From Corynebacterium felinum (GTDB lineage: Bacteria > Actinomycetota > Actinomycetes > Mycobacteriales > Mycobacteriaceae), in contig NZ_CP047209.1 of assembly GCF_030408755.1 (NCBI RefSeq), positions 2,604,001-2,668,000 on the forward strand: DNA of 64,000 bases, read 5' to 3'. Below are positions 44,812-52,900 of this stretch, in pieces. Position 1 is the first letter of the stretch, and every line of letters starts with the position of its first letter. The notes under the pieces are model-generated. The model made no database searches and had not been told where the DNA came from. It worked only from the letters and a program-made list of their open reading frames with translations. A program made the position numbers and the translations under genes.

Positions 44812-46254
44812 GTGAAAATGTGGCACTGGCTGAAAAGCACCACCAACAAAAGTGGACGCATCGCCACCATCGACGCCGTCAAAGCCGCACCGCCCCCCTC
44901 CCCGCTGGCACCTGTTGATCTCACCGACCCCGCCCAAGTTGCAGGCGTGATGGATCTAGCCGCCCGCATTGGCGATATTTTACTTTCCTCCGGAACCTCA
45001 AACCGCGATACTGTTGCTCAAGTTCACGCCGTCACCTCCGCCTACGGCCTGCACTACGCCCACGTTGATATCACCTTAAACACCATTACTGTTTTCACCA
45101 CCATCGGCACCGAGAAGAAATTGCCCGTGAGCGTTTTTCGAGTGGTTTCACGGATGGCTACCGATTTTTCCAAACTCAGTGAAGTCGACCGGCTGGTGCG
45201 TTCCATCCAATCCGGAGCCACCCCACCTGAAGTTGCCGAAAACATCCTCGACGGGCTGTTTCGCTCCCCAGCCTCCTACGGATTCAAGACCTCCCTTATG
45301 GGTTGGGGTGGACTCGGGGCCTCGGTATCGGTGATGCTCGGCGGAGGTGTGCTGGTGGCACTAGTCAGTTTCATCATCAGCGTGATGATCATGGTCGCCT
45401 CCACATTTTTAGCACGGCACCAACTCCCGCCCTTCTTCCAAAACATCTTCGGTGGCTTCATTGCCACTGTCCCCGCCGCGATCACCTACCAAGTGGCGCA
45501 CCACTTTGATATTTTCATCACCCCTTCCCACATCATTGCCGCAGGCATCGTGGTAATGCTGGCGAGTTTAACCTTTGTCCAATCCATCCAAGATGGGATC
45601 ACTGGCGCACCGGTCACAGCCAGCGCCCGCTTCTTTGAAACCCTCCTGCTCACTTCCGCGGTGGTTGCGGGTGTGGGTGCGGGCATCCAAGCCAGTGAAT
45701 TCATCGGCATTTCCCTCCCACCGCTCGAAAGCCTGGCAGAGCTGAGTTTAAGCTCAGCCTCGGTGAAGATTGTGGCCGGTGCCTGCGCGTCGATAAGCTT
45801 CGCAGTCGCCAGCTACGCGGAAGGGGCCAGTATTTTTGTTGCCGGACTCACCGGTGGCTTGGGCGCATTTATCTACTATTTTGCGCTACTGCCAGGTGAG
45901 ATCAGCGTGATTATCTCCACCTCCATCGCGGCGACAGTGATCGGTTTCGCCGGCGGTTTGATGGCGCGTCGTTTCCTCACCCCACCACTCATTACCGCCA
46001 TCGCGGGCATCACACCGCTGCTGCCTGGCCTTGCACTCTACCGCGGGATGTTTGCCGCGCTGAACTCGCAAATGCTGGTGGGCTTTACCAATATGGCACT
46101 GGCATTATCGATCGCCGCCGCCCTTGCCAGCGGTGTGGTGTTAGGTGAATGGATGGCCAGGCGTCTGCGCCGCCCGCCAAGCATTAACTTCTACCGCTAC
46201 TTCCCTGCACCGATGCGGCAGAGCCAGTGGAAGAAGAAGCGGAAAGAGCCTTAA
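44812..46254 (+). CDS. Second ThrE-family exporter
   Basis: The 480-residue paralogue of the protein at 39108 has the same architecture: an N-terminal DPAQVAGVMDLAARIGDILLSSGTSNRDTVAQV and AHVDITLNTI domain, ten hydrophobic helices, and the AIAGITPLLPGLALYRGMFA segment. It starts with GTG at 44812, or ATG at 44818. Its orthology against the first copy is unresolved; it lies directly upstream of the otsA cluster, which from memory is where thrE stands in C. glutamicum. It could export the same or a different small amino acid. Confidence 0.8.
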   Translation: MKMWHWLKSTTNKSGRIATIDAVKAAPPPSPLAPVDLTDPAQVAGVMDLAARIGDILLSSGTSNRDTVAQVHAVTSAYGLHYAHVDITLNTITVFTTIGTEKKLPVSVFRVVSRMATDFSKLSEVDRLVRSIQSGATPPEVAENILDGLFRSPASYGFKTSLMGWGGLGASVSVMLGGGVLVALVSFIISVMIMVASTFLARHQLPPFFQNIFGGFIATVPAAITYQVAHHFDIFITPSHIIAAGIVVMLASLTFVQSIQDGITGAPVTASARFFETLLLTSAVVAGVGAGIQASEFIGISLPPLESLAELSLSSASVKIVAGACASISFAVASYAEGASIFVAGLTGGLGAFIYYFALLPGEISVIISTSIAATVIGFAGGLMARRFLTPPLITAIAGITPLLPGLALYRGMFAALNSQMLVGFTNMALALSIAAALASGVVLGEWMARRLRRPPSINFYRYFPAPMRQSQWKKKRKEP

Positions 46255-46360
46255 ACTTCACCCCCACCTGTGAGCTTTGTGTCTGGAAATTTGGTGCGAA
46301 ATACCGTACAATTTGAACTTCGCACAGAAAGTCTCAAGTCTTGCTTTGAAGGAGGCGGCC

Positions 46361-46699
46361 TTGCCACCAAAGGTCACTGACACCCGTACCCCCGCCGAAT
46401 CCCTGCATGCGGTCGAGGCGGAAACCGCAGCGGCGGCTCGTAGAGTCGTTGCATCCTATTCTGAAGATTTCTTCGATGGTGTCACGTTGATGTGCATGCT
46501 CGGCGTGGAACCTGAAGGTTTGTCGTACCGTAAGGTATCAGCGGAGTTCGAAGAAAAGGCTGCGCCGAAGAAGGCGACGAAGCGTGGTGCGAAGAAGACC
46601 ACGAAGAAGGCAGCCAAGAAGACAACGAAGAAGGCTGCGAAGAAGACCACAAAGAAAGCAGCGAAGAAAACAACAAAGAAGACCACAAAGAAGGCTTAA
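46361..46699 (+). CDS. Lysine-rich histone-tail-like protein with KKTTKKAA repeats
   Basis: This 112-residue protein has an ordinary N-terminal 70 residues (PPKVTDTRTPAESLHAVEAETAAAARRVV...) and a tail of repeated KKTTKKAA units from about residue 75 to the end. The tail is histone-H1-like and should bind nucleic acid. The start is TTG at 46361: GGAGG lies six bases upstream, while the longer frame from 46277 begins in the promoter area. Homologues with (A)KKTTKKAA tails are known in actinobacteria (HupB- or Lsr2-like basic proteins), but the N-terminal part is not HU. The function is inferred as DNA/RNA binding. It is isolated between the second thrE and otsA. Confidence 0.65.
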   Translation: MPPKVTDTRTPAESLHAVEAETAAAARRVVASYSEDFFDGVTLMCMLGVEPEGLSYRKVSAEFEEKAAPKKATKRGAKKTTKKAAKKTTKKAAKKTTKKAAKKTTKKTTKKA

Positions 46700-46774
46700 A
46701 GCTTTCTGAGACTTTGTTGATGCGTCGGCATTGCCTTTTCGGTGTGCCGACTTTTTCTATTAACGTCGTACAGT

Positions 46775-48217
46775 ATGGAAACGCCCAAACCACCCGCCCA
46801 ACTCGTTGGCACCAACGATTTCGTTGTTGTTGCTAACCGCCTCCCCGTCGACCAAAGCGTCAGCCCAGAGGGAGCGATCACGTGGAGCCCCAGCCCAGGT
46901 GGATTAGTTACCGCACTCTCCCCAGTGTTGGAGAAGCACCGCGGCTGCTGGGTGGGGTGGCCCGGCACCACTGAACAGGCCCCCGAACCTTTCCGCACCG
47001 ACTCCGGCGTGCTTTTGCACCCTGTGACTTTGACCGCGGAAGATTTTGAGAACTTTTACGAAGGCTTTTCCAACGCCACGCTGTGGCCGCTGTACCACGA
47101 TCTGATTGTTCCACCCCAGTATCACCGCCAGTGGTGGGAAGCCTACCGTGAAGTCAACGAAAAGTTTGCCAGAGAGACTGCTTCCGTTGCGGCCGAGGGC
47201 GCGACCGTGTGGGTGCAGGACTACCAGCTGCAGCTTGTTCCCGGTATTTTGCGTCAGATCCGCCCTGACCTGACCATCGGTTTTTTCCTGCATATCCCCT
47301 TCCCGGCACCGGATTTGTTCCGCCAGTTGCCGTGGCGGGAAGAGATTGTGCGCGGAGTGCTGGGGTCAGATGTCATTGGTTTCCATTTGGAATCCAATGC
47401 CCGCAACTTTATACATGTGGTTGAGCATGTGTCTGGCCTTGAGGTCGCAGGCCAGGTGGGGGTGCGTCAAGCGGGCGCCAAGGTGCAGGCCAGTGATGGC
47501 CGGTGGGTGCATGTGGGGGCGTTTCCGATTTCGATCGATCCGACACCGTTTCTCAACCAGCAGGTGGATGTGGCGAAGATTCGCGCCGAGTTGGGTAATC
47601 CTCGTGTGCTGATTTTGGGTGTGGATCGGCTGGATTATACGAAGGGCATTTTGCAACGCCTGCATGCCATTGAGGAGATGCATGAGTTAGGTGCCTTGGA
47701 GCCGGATACGTTGTTTTTGCAGATTGCGACGCCGTCGCGGGAGCGGATTGATCATTATCAGGCAACTCGTGCCGAGGTGGAGCAGGCGGTTGGCCGAATC
47801 AATGGTCGTTTCGGCCAGATTGGTCGCCCAGTGGTCAGTTATCACCACACGTCGTTGCCGAAGTGGCGGCTGGTGGAGTTATATAGTGCCGCCGATGTGA
47901 TGCTGGTGACTCCCTTTAAGGATGGGATGAACTTGGTGGCTAAGGAGTATGTTGCGTGCCACGGTGATGGTTCAGGCGCGTTGGTGTTGAGTGAGTTTGC
48001 TGGTGCGGCTGAGGAGTTAGCGCAGGCGTATTTGTGTAATCCTTTTGATGTGGAGTCGATTAAGCGCCAGTTGCAGCATTCAACGAAGGCGCTTGCGCAG
48101 GACCCGGACTCCGCGCGGGCGCGGATGCGTCAACTGCATACGCAGGTTGTTGATCATGATGTTAATGTGTGGGCGAATGCGTTTTTGCACGCACTGAAAG
48201 ATTCGGAGAATATGTGA
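46775..48217 (+). CDS. otsA: Trehalose-6-phosphate synthase
   Basis: This GT20 glycosyltransferase of 480 residues joins UDP- or GDP/ADP-glucose to glucose-6-phosphate. Landmarks are VVVANRLPVDQS, the phosphate loop GGLVTALSP near residue 45, VWVQDYQLQLVP, GFFLHIPFPAPDLFRQLPWR, the LGVDRLDYTKG core and the DGMNLVAKEYVAC nucleotide-binding region. Trehalose made here feeds osmoprotection and corynomycolate transfer in the envelope. The start is taken at the ATG at 46775. The lipoprotein and otsB follow with overlapping codons, so this is an operon. Confidence 0.95.
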   Translation: METPKPPAQLVGTNDFVVVANRLPVDQSVSPEGAITWSPSPGGLVTALSPVLEKHRGCWVGWPGTTEQAPEPFRTDSGVLLHPVTLTAEDFENFYEGFSNATLWPLYHDLIVPPQYHRQWWEAYREVNEKFARETASVAAEGATVWVQDYQLQLVPGILRQIRPDLTIGFFLHIPFPAPDLFRQLPWREEIVRGVLGSDVIGFHLESNARNFIHVVEHVSGLEVAGQVGVRQAGAKVQASDGRWVHVGAFPISIDPTPFLNQQVDVAKIRAELGNPRVLILGVDRLDYTKGILQRLHAIEEMHELGALEPDTLFLQIATPSRERIDHYQATRAEVEQAVGRINGRFGQIGRPVVSYHHTSLPKWRLVELYSAADVMLVTPFKDGMNLVAKEYVACHGDGSGALVLSEFAGAAEELAQAYLCNPFDVESIKRQLQHSTKALAQDPDSARARMRQLHTQVVDHDVNVWANAFLHALKDSENM

Positions 48218-48690
48218 TGGTTCGCCTGCGTGTGGGCATGATTGCTGCTGTGGCTTGTGTGTTATCAGGGTGTGCGCAGTCGGAGCCGTTAGCGGACACG
48301 ACTTGGCAGGTGTCGCATGTGTATTCCGCGACTGATGTTCCCGCTGGTGTGCCGGATGAGGTTGCGGGGGCTGTGGCGTTGAGTTTGGGGCGTTCGACGG
48401 TGGCTGGTTTTACTGGTTGTGCCCCGTTGCAGGCGCAGGCTGTGTATACGAAAGATGATAAGCCTGTGATTTTGGAGGCTGCTACTGAAATGACGATTAC
48501 GCATGCTGAGTTTGATTTGGAGCAGGTTGCTGGTTGTTCGGGGAAGCCGAAGTTTATTCATGATGCGTTGACCAGCATTTTAACGTCGGGCCCGTTGTCG
48601 ATTGAGCATGTGAATGCGAAGGAGATTGTGTTGCGGGAGTCTTCGCCTTCGGCGGTGGAGCCGCGTGCGATTCGTTTGGTGCAGCCATGA
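48217..48690 (+). CDS. Putative lipoprotein between otsA and otsB
   Basis: The 157-residue protein has a lipoprotein signal (MVRLRVGMIAAVACVLSGCAQ; lipobox Cys19) and an extracytoplasmic domain with TGCAPLQ and VAGCSGKP cysteines that could form a disulfide. The ATG at 48217 overlaps the otsA TGA (TGATG), and a GGAGAA site lies just upstream; its own stop overlaps the otsB ATG (ATGA). A corresponding gene of unknown function lies between otsA and otsB in C. glutamicum (from memory). Coupled translation suggests a role connected with trehalose metabolism at the envelope, but this is inference. Confidence 0.7.
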   Translation: MVRLRVGMIAAVACVLSGCAQSEPLADTTWQVSHVYSATDVPAGVPDEVAGAVALSLGRSTVAGFTGCAPLQAQAVYTKDDKPVILEAATEMTITHAEFDLEQVAGCSGKPKFIHDALTSILTSGPLSIEHVNAKEIVLRESSPSAVEPRAIRLVQP

Positions 48691-49430
48691 TTGCGCGTGT
48701 TCCTTCGTTGTTGGTGGTGAGTGATTTTGATGGCACCTTGGCGGAGTTTTCGACTGATGCGATGAATGTGCCGATCAATCATGAGGCGGTTGCTGCGCTG
48801 AAGTGTTTAGCTATGTTGCCTGATACTCGTGTGGCGGTGTTGTCTGGTCGTGATTTGGCGGGGTTGCGTAGGGTGTCGGGTTTGGGTGATCCGCTTATTT
48901 TGGCGGGTTCGCATGGGGCGGAGTCGACGTTGGAGGTGGCTGCGAATAGTACGCTCAGTGATGCTCAGCGCGCGGCTTTGAATGCGGCAACTAAGGCGTT
49001 TGAGCAGCTCATTGTCGATCTTCCCGGCGCGTTTGTGGAGCATAAGCCGTTTAATCGGGTGTTGCATGTGATTGCGTGTGCGGATCGTGCTCGTGCTGAT
49101 GAGGTGTATGCGCGTGCGAGTGCGCTTCAGATCTCTGGGGTGAGCATGAAGCCGGGCAAGTTTATTGTGGAGGCTTCTGTGGTGAGCATGAATAAGGGGG
49201 TGTGGATTAGCCAAGCGAAGGCGTTGTTGCGTCCTGATGCGGTTGTGTTTATTGGCGACGATACGACTGATGAGGATGGTTTTGCTGTGCTTGACGACGC
49301 CGACTTAGGCGTCAAGGTCGGTTCCGGCCCCACTCTTGCCACACGCAGGCTGGAGAATGTGCCTGCGGTGGGTGAATTTTTGTCCCAGCTAGTATGTGAG
49401 CGGGTCAAGTTTTTAGAGGCGAGAGGGTAA
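48687..49430 (+). CDS. otsB: Trehalose-6-phosphate phosphatase
   Basis: This HAD-superfamily phosphatase of 247 residues removes phosphate from trehalose-6-phosphate. The nucleophile Asp lies in VVSDFDGTLAEF (residues 11-22), with LSGRD near 54, PGKFIVEASVVSMNKG near 160 and the metal Asp pair in VFIGDDTTDEDGF near 192. It follows the lipoprotein with a 4-bp ATGA overlap and ends at 49430. Confidence 0.95.
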   Translation: MIARVPSLLVVSDFDGTLAEFSTDAMNVPINHEAVAALKCLAMLPDTRVAVLSGRDLAGLRRVSGLGDPLILAGSHGAESTLEVAANSTLSDAQRAALNAATKAFEQLIVDLPGAFVEHKPFNRVLHVIACADRARADEVYARASALQISGVSMKPGKFIVEASVVSMNKGVWISQAKALLRPDAVVFIGDDTTDEDGFAVLDDADLGVKVGSGPTLATRRLENVPAVGEFLSQLVCERVKFLEARG

Positions 49431-50007
49431 ATGACTGACATTGCTGCGTTGGAGAGCAAGTTGGGGATGCGCACTCTCGCTTATGGGAATTCTGCCTCTG
49501 ATCGGCGAAGCAGCACAGGTCGACCCCGCCAACTCGGTGCGGTTTATGAAAGTGAAAGCCACCCTCACGTTGGGCTGTAACCAGTGGCAACAAGTGCACG
49601 GATTTTACTCCCAAGCACTTGACTTGTTGAGCGATCAGGGTCACTTTGAGGAAGCTGTCCAGCCTGCCAAGGAGTTGGCGCTAGACACCAAGCTGAAACG
49701 TGGCCTGCCTTTTATCCACACCGAAAACTTGCTCACCAACTACACGACGACCCGCAGCTTACAAACATGCGCCTCTGTGCCAAGGTTGCCCCGCCACCCG
49801 TTACCCCTCGGTGAGCATGCTCATGTGAGTCTATGAAGCGTTGGGGAGTGCCGTAAATTGTGACACTTGACCCCGCACGCTATCATTCTTGATAACAGTT
49901 CCCGCAGCCGCCTCTCACCGAAGCGTCCCGCTGTAGTGGCCCCGATAAGCCCTAGAAACCATCCGGTTTCTAGGGCTTATCCTTAGTTCGCAGAATGGGA
50001 CGACTAC
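49431..50007 (+). pseudogene. Decayed or non-coding region behind otsB
   Basis: An ATG directly after the otsB stop (MTDIAALESKLGMRTLAYGNS) runs only 49 codons. A second frame from 49441 to 49836 shows plausible helix-forming sequence (NQWQQVHGFYSQALDLLSDQGHFEEAVQPAKELALD) but with a poor start. No family is recognised in either. Together with the truncated rtcB that follows, this looks like a decayed segment. A perfect palindrome at 49944-49981 stands before the rtcB fragment. Confidence 0.35.
49944..49981. repeat. Perfect 17-bp inverted repeat
   Basis: GATAAGCCCTAGAAACC (49944-49960) and its exact complement GGTTTCTAGGGCTTATC (49965-49981) enclose the loop ATCC. No T tract follows on either strand (CCTTAG and GGGGCC), so a typical intrinsic terminator is not obvious. 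It lies 27 bp before the rtcB fragment. Confidence 0.85.
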
Positions 50008-50520
50008 ATGCACGACCTGAACTGGGCGCAACGCTACGCAGCCTTCAGCCGCGAAATCATGATGGCGTCCATCATCGAAGCGCTACGTAGGCACCTTTCG
50101 CCCTTCACATGTGGTGAAACCATTAACTGCCACCACAATTACGTCAGCGAAGAACACTACGAGGGCCTCGATTTGGTGATCACCCGCAAAGGAGCCATTA
50201 GCGCCAAGAAAGGCGAGCTGGGAATTATCCCCGGTTCCATGGGAACAGGGGCTTATATTGTGCGCGGGTTGGGCAATACCAACTCCTACTGTTCCGCATC
50301 CCACGGCGCGGGCAGGGTGATGAGCCGATCCCAGGCGCGACACTTATTCACCCTTGCCGATCTTGAGCACCAGACCCGCGGGGTGGAATGCCGCAAAGAT
50401 CGTGGTGTTGTGGATGAGATACCGGCAGCCTACAAGAACCTGGATGAAGTGATCGCCTACCAGCAGGATCTCATTGAGGTTGTGGCAAAACTGGACACCT
50501 TGTTGTGTATTAAGGGCTAG
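50008..50520 (+). pseudogene. RtcB RNA ligase, C-terminal fragment
   Basis: An open frame of 170 codons corresponds to the C-terminal 40 percent of RtcB. Visible motifs are LNWAQRYAAFSRE, the metal-binding INCHHNYV (residues 39-46), ITRKGAISA, GIIPGSMGTGAYIVRGLGN, and SASHGAGRVMSR with the histidine (His99) that is guanylylated in RtcB, then VECRKDRGVVDEIPAAYKNL and a C-terminal LLCIKG. The N-terminal 230 residues that supply the first Mn ligands (Asp/Cys/His) are missing and were not found upstream. It overlaps the convergent LacI gene by 11 bp. The fragment keeps open reading, so it could be a recent truncation or an expressed domain. Confidence 0.85.
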
Positions 50521-51598
50521 TGACGGTTGCACCGGGGAAGAAGCTGGTTTCTAGCAAACTCCGGTGCTGATAGTCCCCGCCTTTAATCATGGTGGCCAAC
50601 ACCTTGCCAGCTGTAGCACCTTTTTCCTTATTGGGCTGGATAACAGTTGTAAGGTTGCGCTCTAAGGCTGGGGCAATGCCGTCGAAGCCGGTCACTGACA
50701 GTTCTTGAGGCACCTGAATATTGTGCTGTTTCGCGTATTCGAGCACACCAAAAGCCATGGTGTCGGTGGTGCACAGCACTGCGGTGAGATCCGGATGGGT
50801 GGAGAGTAATTCTTTGGCCGCGCAGATATTGTTCTTCGGATCATTAATATGGCGTTCGACGATGGGCACCGTGGCAGGATCAATGCCTGCTGAGGCGAAC
50901 ACCTTCAGTGCACCTTCCACCCGGGCTTTTTGCACGTGGTGTTTCGCCGCGGCCAAGCGCTGGGGGCTGACAGGTCCGTTGTTCTTGTCGGGGGATAAAC
51001 GGATGCATAAGATGCCTATGCGGGTGTGCCCGGCGTCGACAAGCGCGTGGGCGGCTGGGGCGATCGCGGCGAAATCATCAATGCCGACGAAGGGGAAGCG
51101 ATCATCATTATTGGGCTGATCGCAGACCACTACCGGCAGGCCGCGGCGGTGAACAGCCGCTAAGTAGGGGTCATTTTCCGCCACCGAGTACACCACAAAC
51201 CCATCCACCACGGCCTGATTGACCAGCACAAGGGCGGATTCTTCCTCCGCGGAGTCGGGGCCGACCGGCACAAGGGTTAAAGAATTCTGGGTGCCGATTG
51301 ATGAATCGGCCATGCCGGAGAGGAAGTCGACCGAAGCCCTATCCTCGAAAGCATAGGTCAAGTGTTCGGTGAGCAGCACGCCGACGCTGCCGATTCGCTT
51401 TGTTCTTAAACTTCGTGCCGTCGGGTCCGGCCCAGGGTAGCCAAGCTGCTCAGCGCGGCGCAGGATTTTGTTGCGTAGTTGGACAGAAAGCTGCTCAGGG
51501 CGGTTGTATGCATTCGATACCGTGGTGCGCGAAACCCCAAGCTCGTTGGCTAAATACGCTAAGGAAACTCGAACAGGGGTATTTTTCTTATTCTTCAT
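50510..51598 (-). CDS. ipsA: LacI-family regulator IpsA-like
   Basis: This 362-residue regulator has an N-terminal helix-turn-helix (VSLAYLANELGVSRTTVSNAYNR at about 10-32) and a periplasmic-binding-protein-like effector domain. In C. glutamicum the LacI regulator next to otsB and the Zn/Mn ABC operon is IpsA, the inositol-dependent regulator of ino1 and cell-wall glycolipid synthesis; the position is the same here, so the symbol rests on synteny. The ATG is at 51596-51598. It is divergent from the znu operon. Confidence 0.78.
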   Translation of the reverse strand: MKNKKNTPVRVSLAYLANELGVSRTTVSNAYNRPEQLSVQLRNKILRRAEQLGYPGPDPTARSLRTKRIGSVGVLLTEHLTYAFEDRASVDFLSGMADSSIGTQNSLTLVPVGPDSAEEESALVLVNQAVVDGFVVYSVAENDPYLAAVHRRGLPVVVCDQPNNDDRFPFVGIDDFAAIAPAAHALVDAGHTRIGILCIRLSPDKNNGPVSPQRLAAAKHHVQKARVEGALKVFASAGIDPATVPIVERHINDPKNNICAAKELLSTHPDLTAVLCTTDTMAFGVLEYAKQHNIQVPQELSVTGFDGIAPALERNLTTVIQPNKEKGATAGKVLATMIKGGDYQHRSLLETSFFPGATVTSP

Positions 51599-51967
51599 CT
51601 CATTGTTCTTTCATCGTGGTTTATCAGTGTTTCACCTTCAACGTAGTGGAAACCTCCCCTCACGGGGGTTCAACCCACCTTGCTGCGAGTGTCATACGAA
51701 CAGTGAACACTCCAGAATCCCCTACCCCCATCCGAGGGAACGCACTCACCAAACAGAGACCTAGGACACATAAGTGTTCCAAATAAAATTAAATCATGGC
51801 GGAATTTTTTCTTTACTCCTGGCGCGAAAAGTGCACTTTTTCACACATGGTCCCAATGGAGTAAAAATGCAGCATAACCGGAATCTACCCCCAATTAATC
51901 TATAAGCCTTCTTTTTCAATAGGTTTCCAATTGACAACTGTTCCTATTACTAGTTTTATTAACGTGT
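51599..51967. promoter_or_regulatory. Divergent regulatory region between ipsA and the metal transporter
   Basis: About 370 bp without a gene. TTGACA at 51931-51936 is a good -35 element for the transporter, with an AT-rich -10 about 17 bp later. There is little room for a ribosome site before the ATG at 51968, so a short or leaderless leader is possible. Inverted TTTACTCC...GGAGTAAA arms lie near 51812-51875. No textbook LacI or Zur box was recognised. Confidence 0.45.
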
Positions 51968-52891
51968 ATGAATATTCGCAGTCTTCCCCTCGCCTTGGTA
52001 CTGGCCACCTCCACCCTGGTGGCCACTGCGTGTTCTCCCAGTACACCCACCCAAGTGCTCAACCCCACCCCTGGGGCAACGTTGATTGCTAAAGAAATCT
52101 CCATTGTTACCTCTACCTCGGTGTGGGGCGAGATTGCCCGCGAAGTCGGCAAAGTTGCCACAGGAGTGCAGGTTCATGTCACCCCCATCATTTCTGGCAC
52201 GAACCAAGATCCCCACACTTTCGAGCCCACCGCTAAAGATCTCGCACAGGCACACGAAGCCGATATTGTCGTGGTGGGCGGGGGCGGCTACGATGCGTGG
52301 CTGTATAAAAACATCAAAGAAGACAAAATCATCCACGCCCTTCCCCTCGAAGACCATGATCATGAGCACAAGCATTCTGATGAGTCCAATGTTCCCGGTA
52401 TTGCCAACAATGAGCATATCTGGTTCGATCCCCTGGCTGTGGAACAGGTAGCCAGCGCCCTTGCTACGGCGATCACTGATATCTCGCCTCACGCCACCGT
52501 GGATTTGGATGGGTTTTTGAAGTCACTGGATGATATTCACGAGCGGCTTCATCGTCTGCCTACGCGCTCTATTGCCCAGACAGAGCCGATTGCCGACTAT
52601 TTGATTGCCTACACCCCCATGCAAGAAATCACCCCTGCACACTATCGCAGTGCCACCTTATCCGAGCGTGAACCTACTGCAGCAGATGTGGCCAAGTTTT
52701 TAGAGGTGATCATGTCGGGCGAGCTGGATATTTTGATCCACAACCCCCAAACCTCCACTGATCTCACCCGCAGGCTAGTGGATGTCGCACTCGACTGCGG
52801 GGTGAAAGTGGTGGAGGTGTATGAGACTCCCGCCGAAGGGGAAACCTACTTAGAATTCCTTACCCACACTATTGATCGCCTCAGCGCATAA
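51968..52891 (+). CDS. Zn/Mn ABC transporter substrate-binding lipoprotein
   Basis: This 307-residue cluster A-I solute-binding protein has a lipoprotein signal (LVLATSTLVATACSPS, Cys22). Metal-site histidines lie in DPHTFEPTAKDLAQAHEADI, a His-rich loop EDHDHEHKHSDE (about 125-140) and NEHIWFDPLAVEQVA. The His-rich loop favours zinc over manganese. The ATPase and permease follow at 10 and 1 bp, making a complete three-gene importer. In C. glutamicum the corresponding operon is Zur-controlled (from memory). Confidence 0.9.
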   Translation: MNIRSLPLALVLATSTLVATACSPSTPTQVLNPTPGATLIAKEISIVTSTSVWGEIAREVGKVATGVQVHVTPIISGTNQDPHTFEPTAKDLAQAHEADIVVVGGGGYDAWLYKNIKEDKIIHALPLEDHDHEHKHSDESNVPGIANNEHIWFDPLAVEQVASALATAITDISPHATVDLDGFLKSLDDIHERLHRLPTRSIAQTEPIADYLIAYTPMQEITPAHYRSATLSEREPTAADVAKFLEVIMSGELDILIHNPQTSTDLTRRLVDVALDCGVKVVEVYETPAEGETYLEFLTHTIDRLSA

Positions 52892-52900
52892 AAGGCTACT

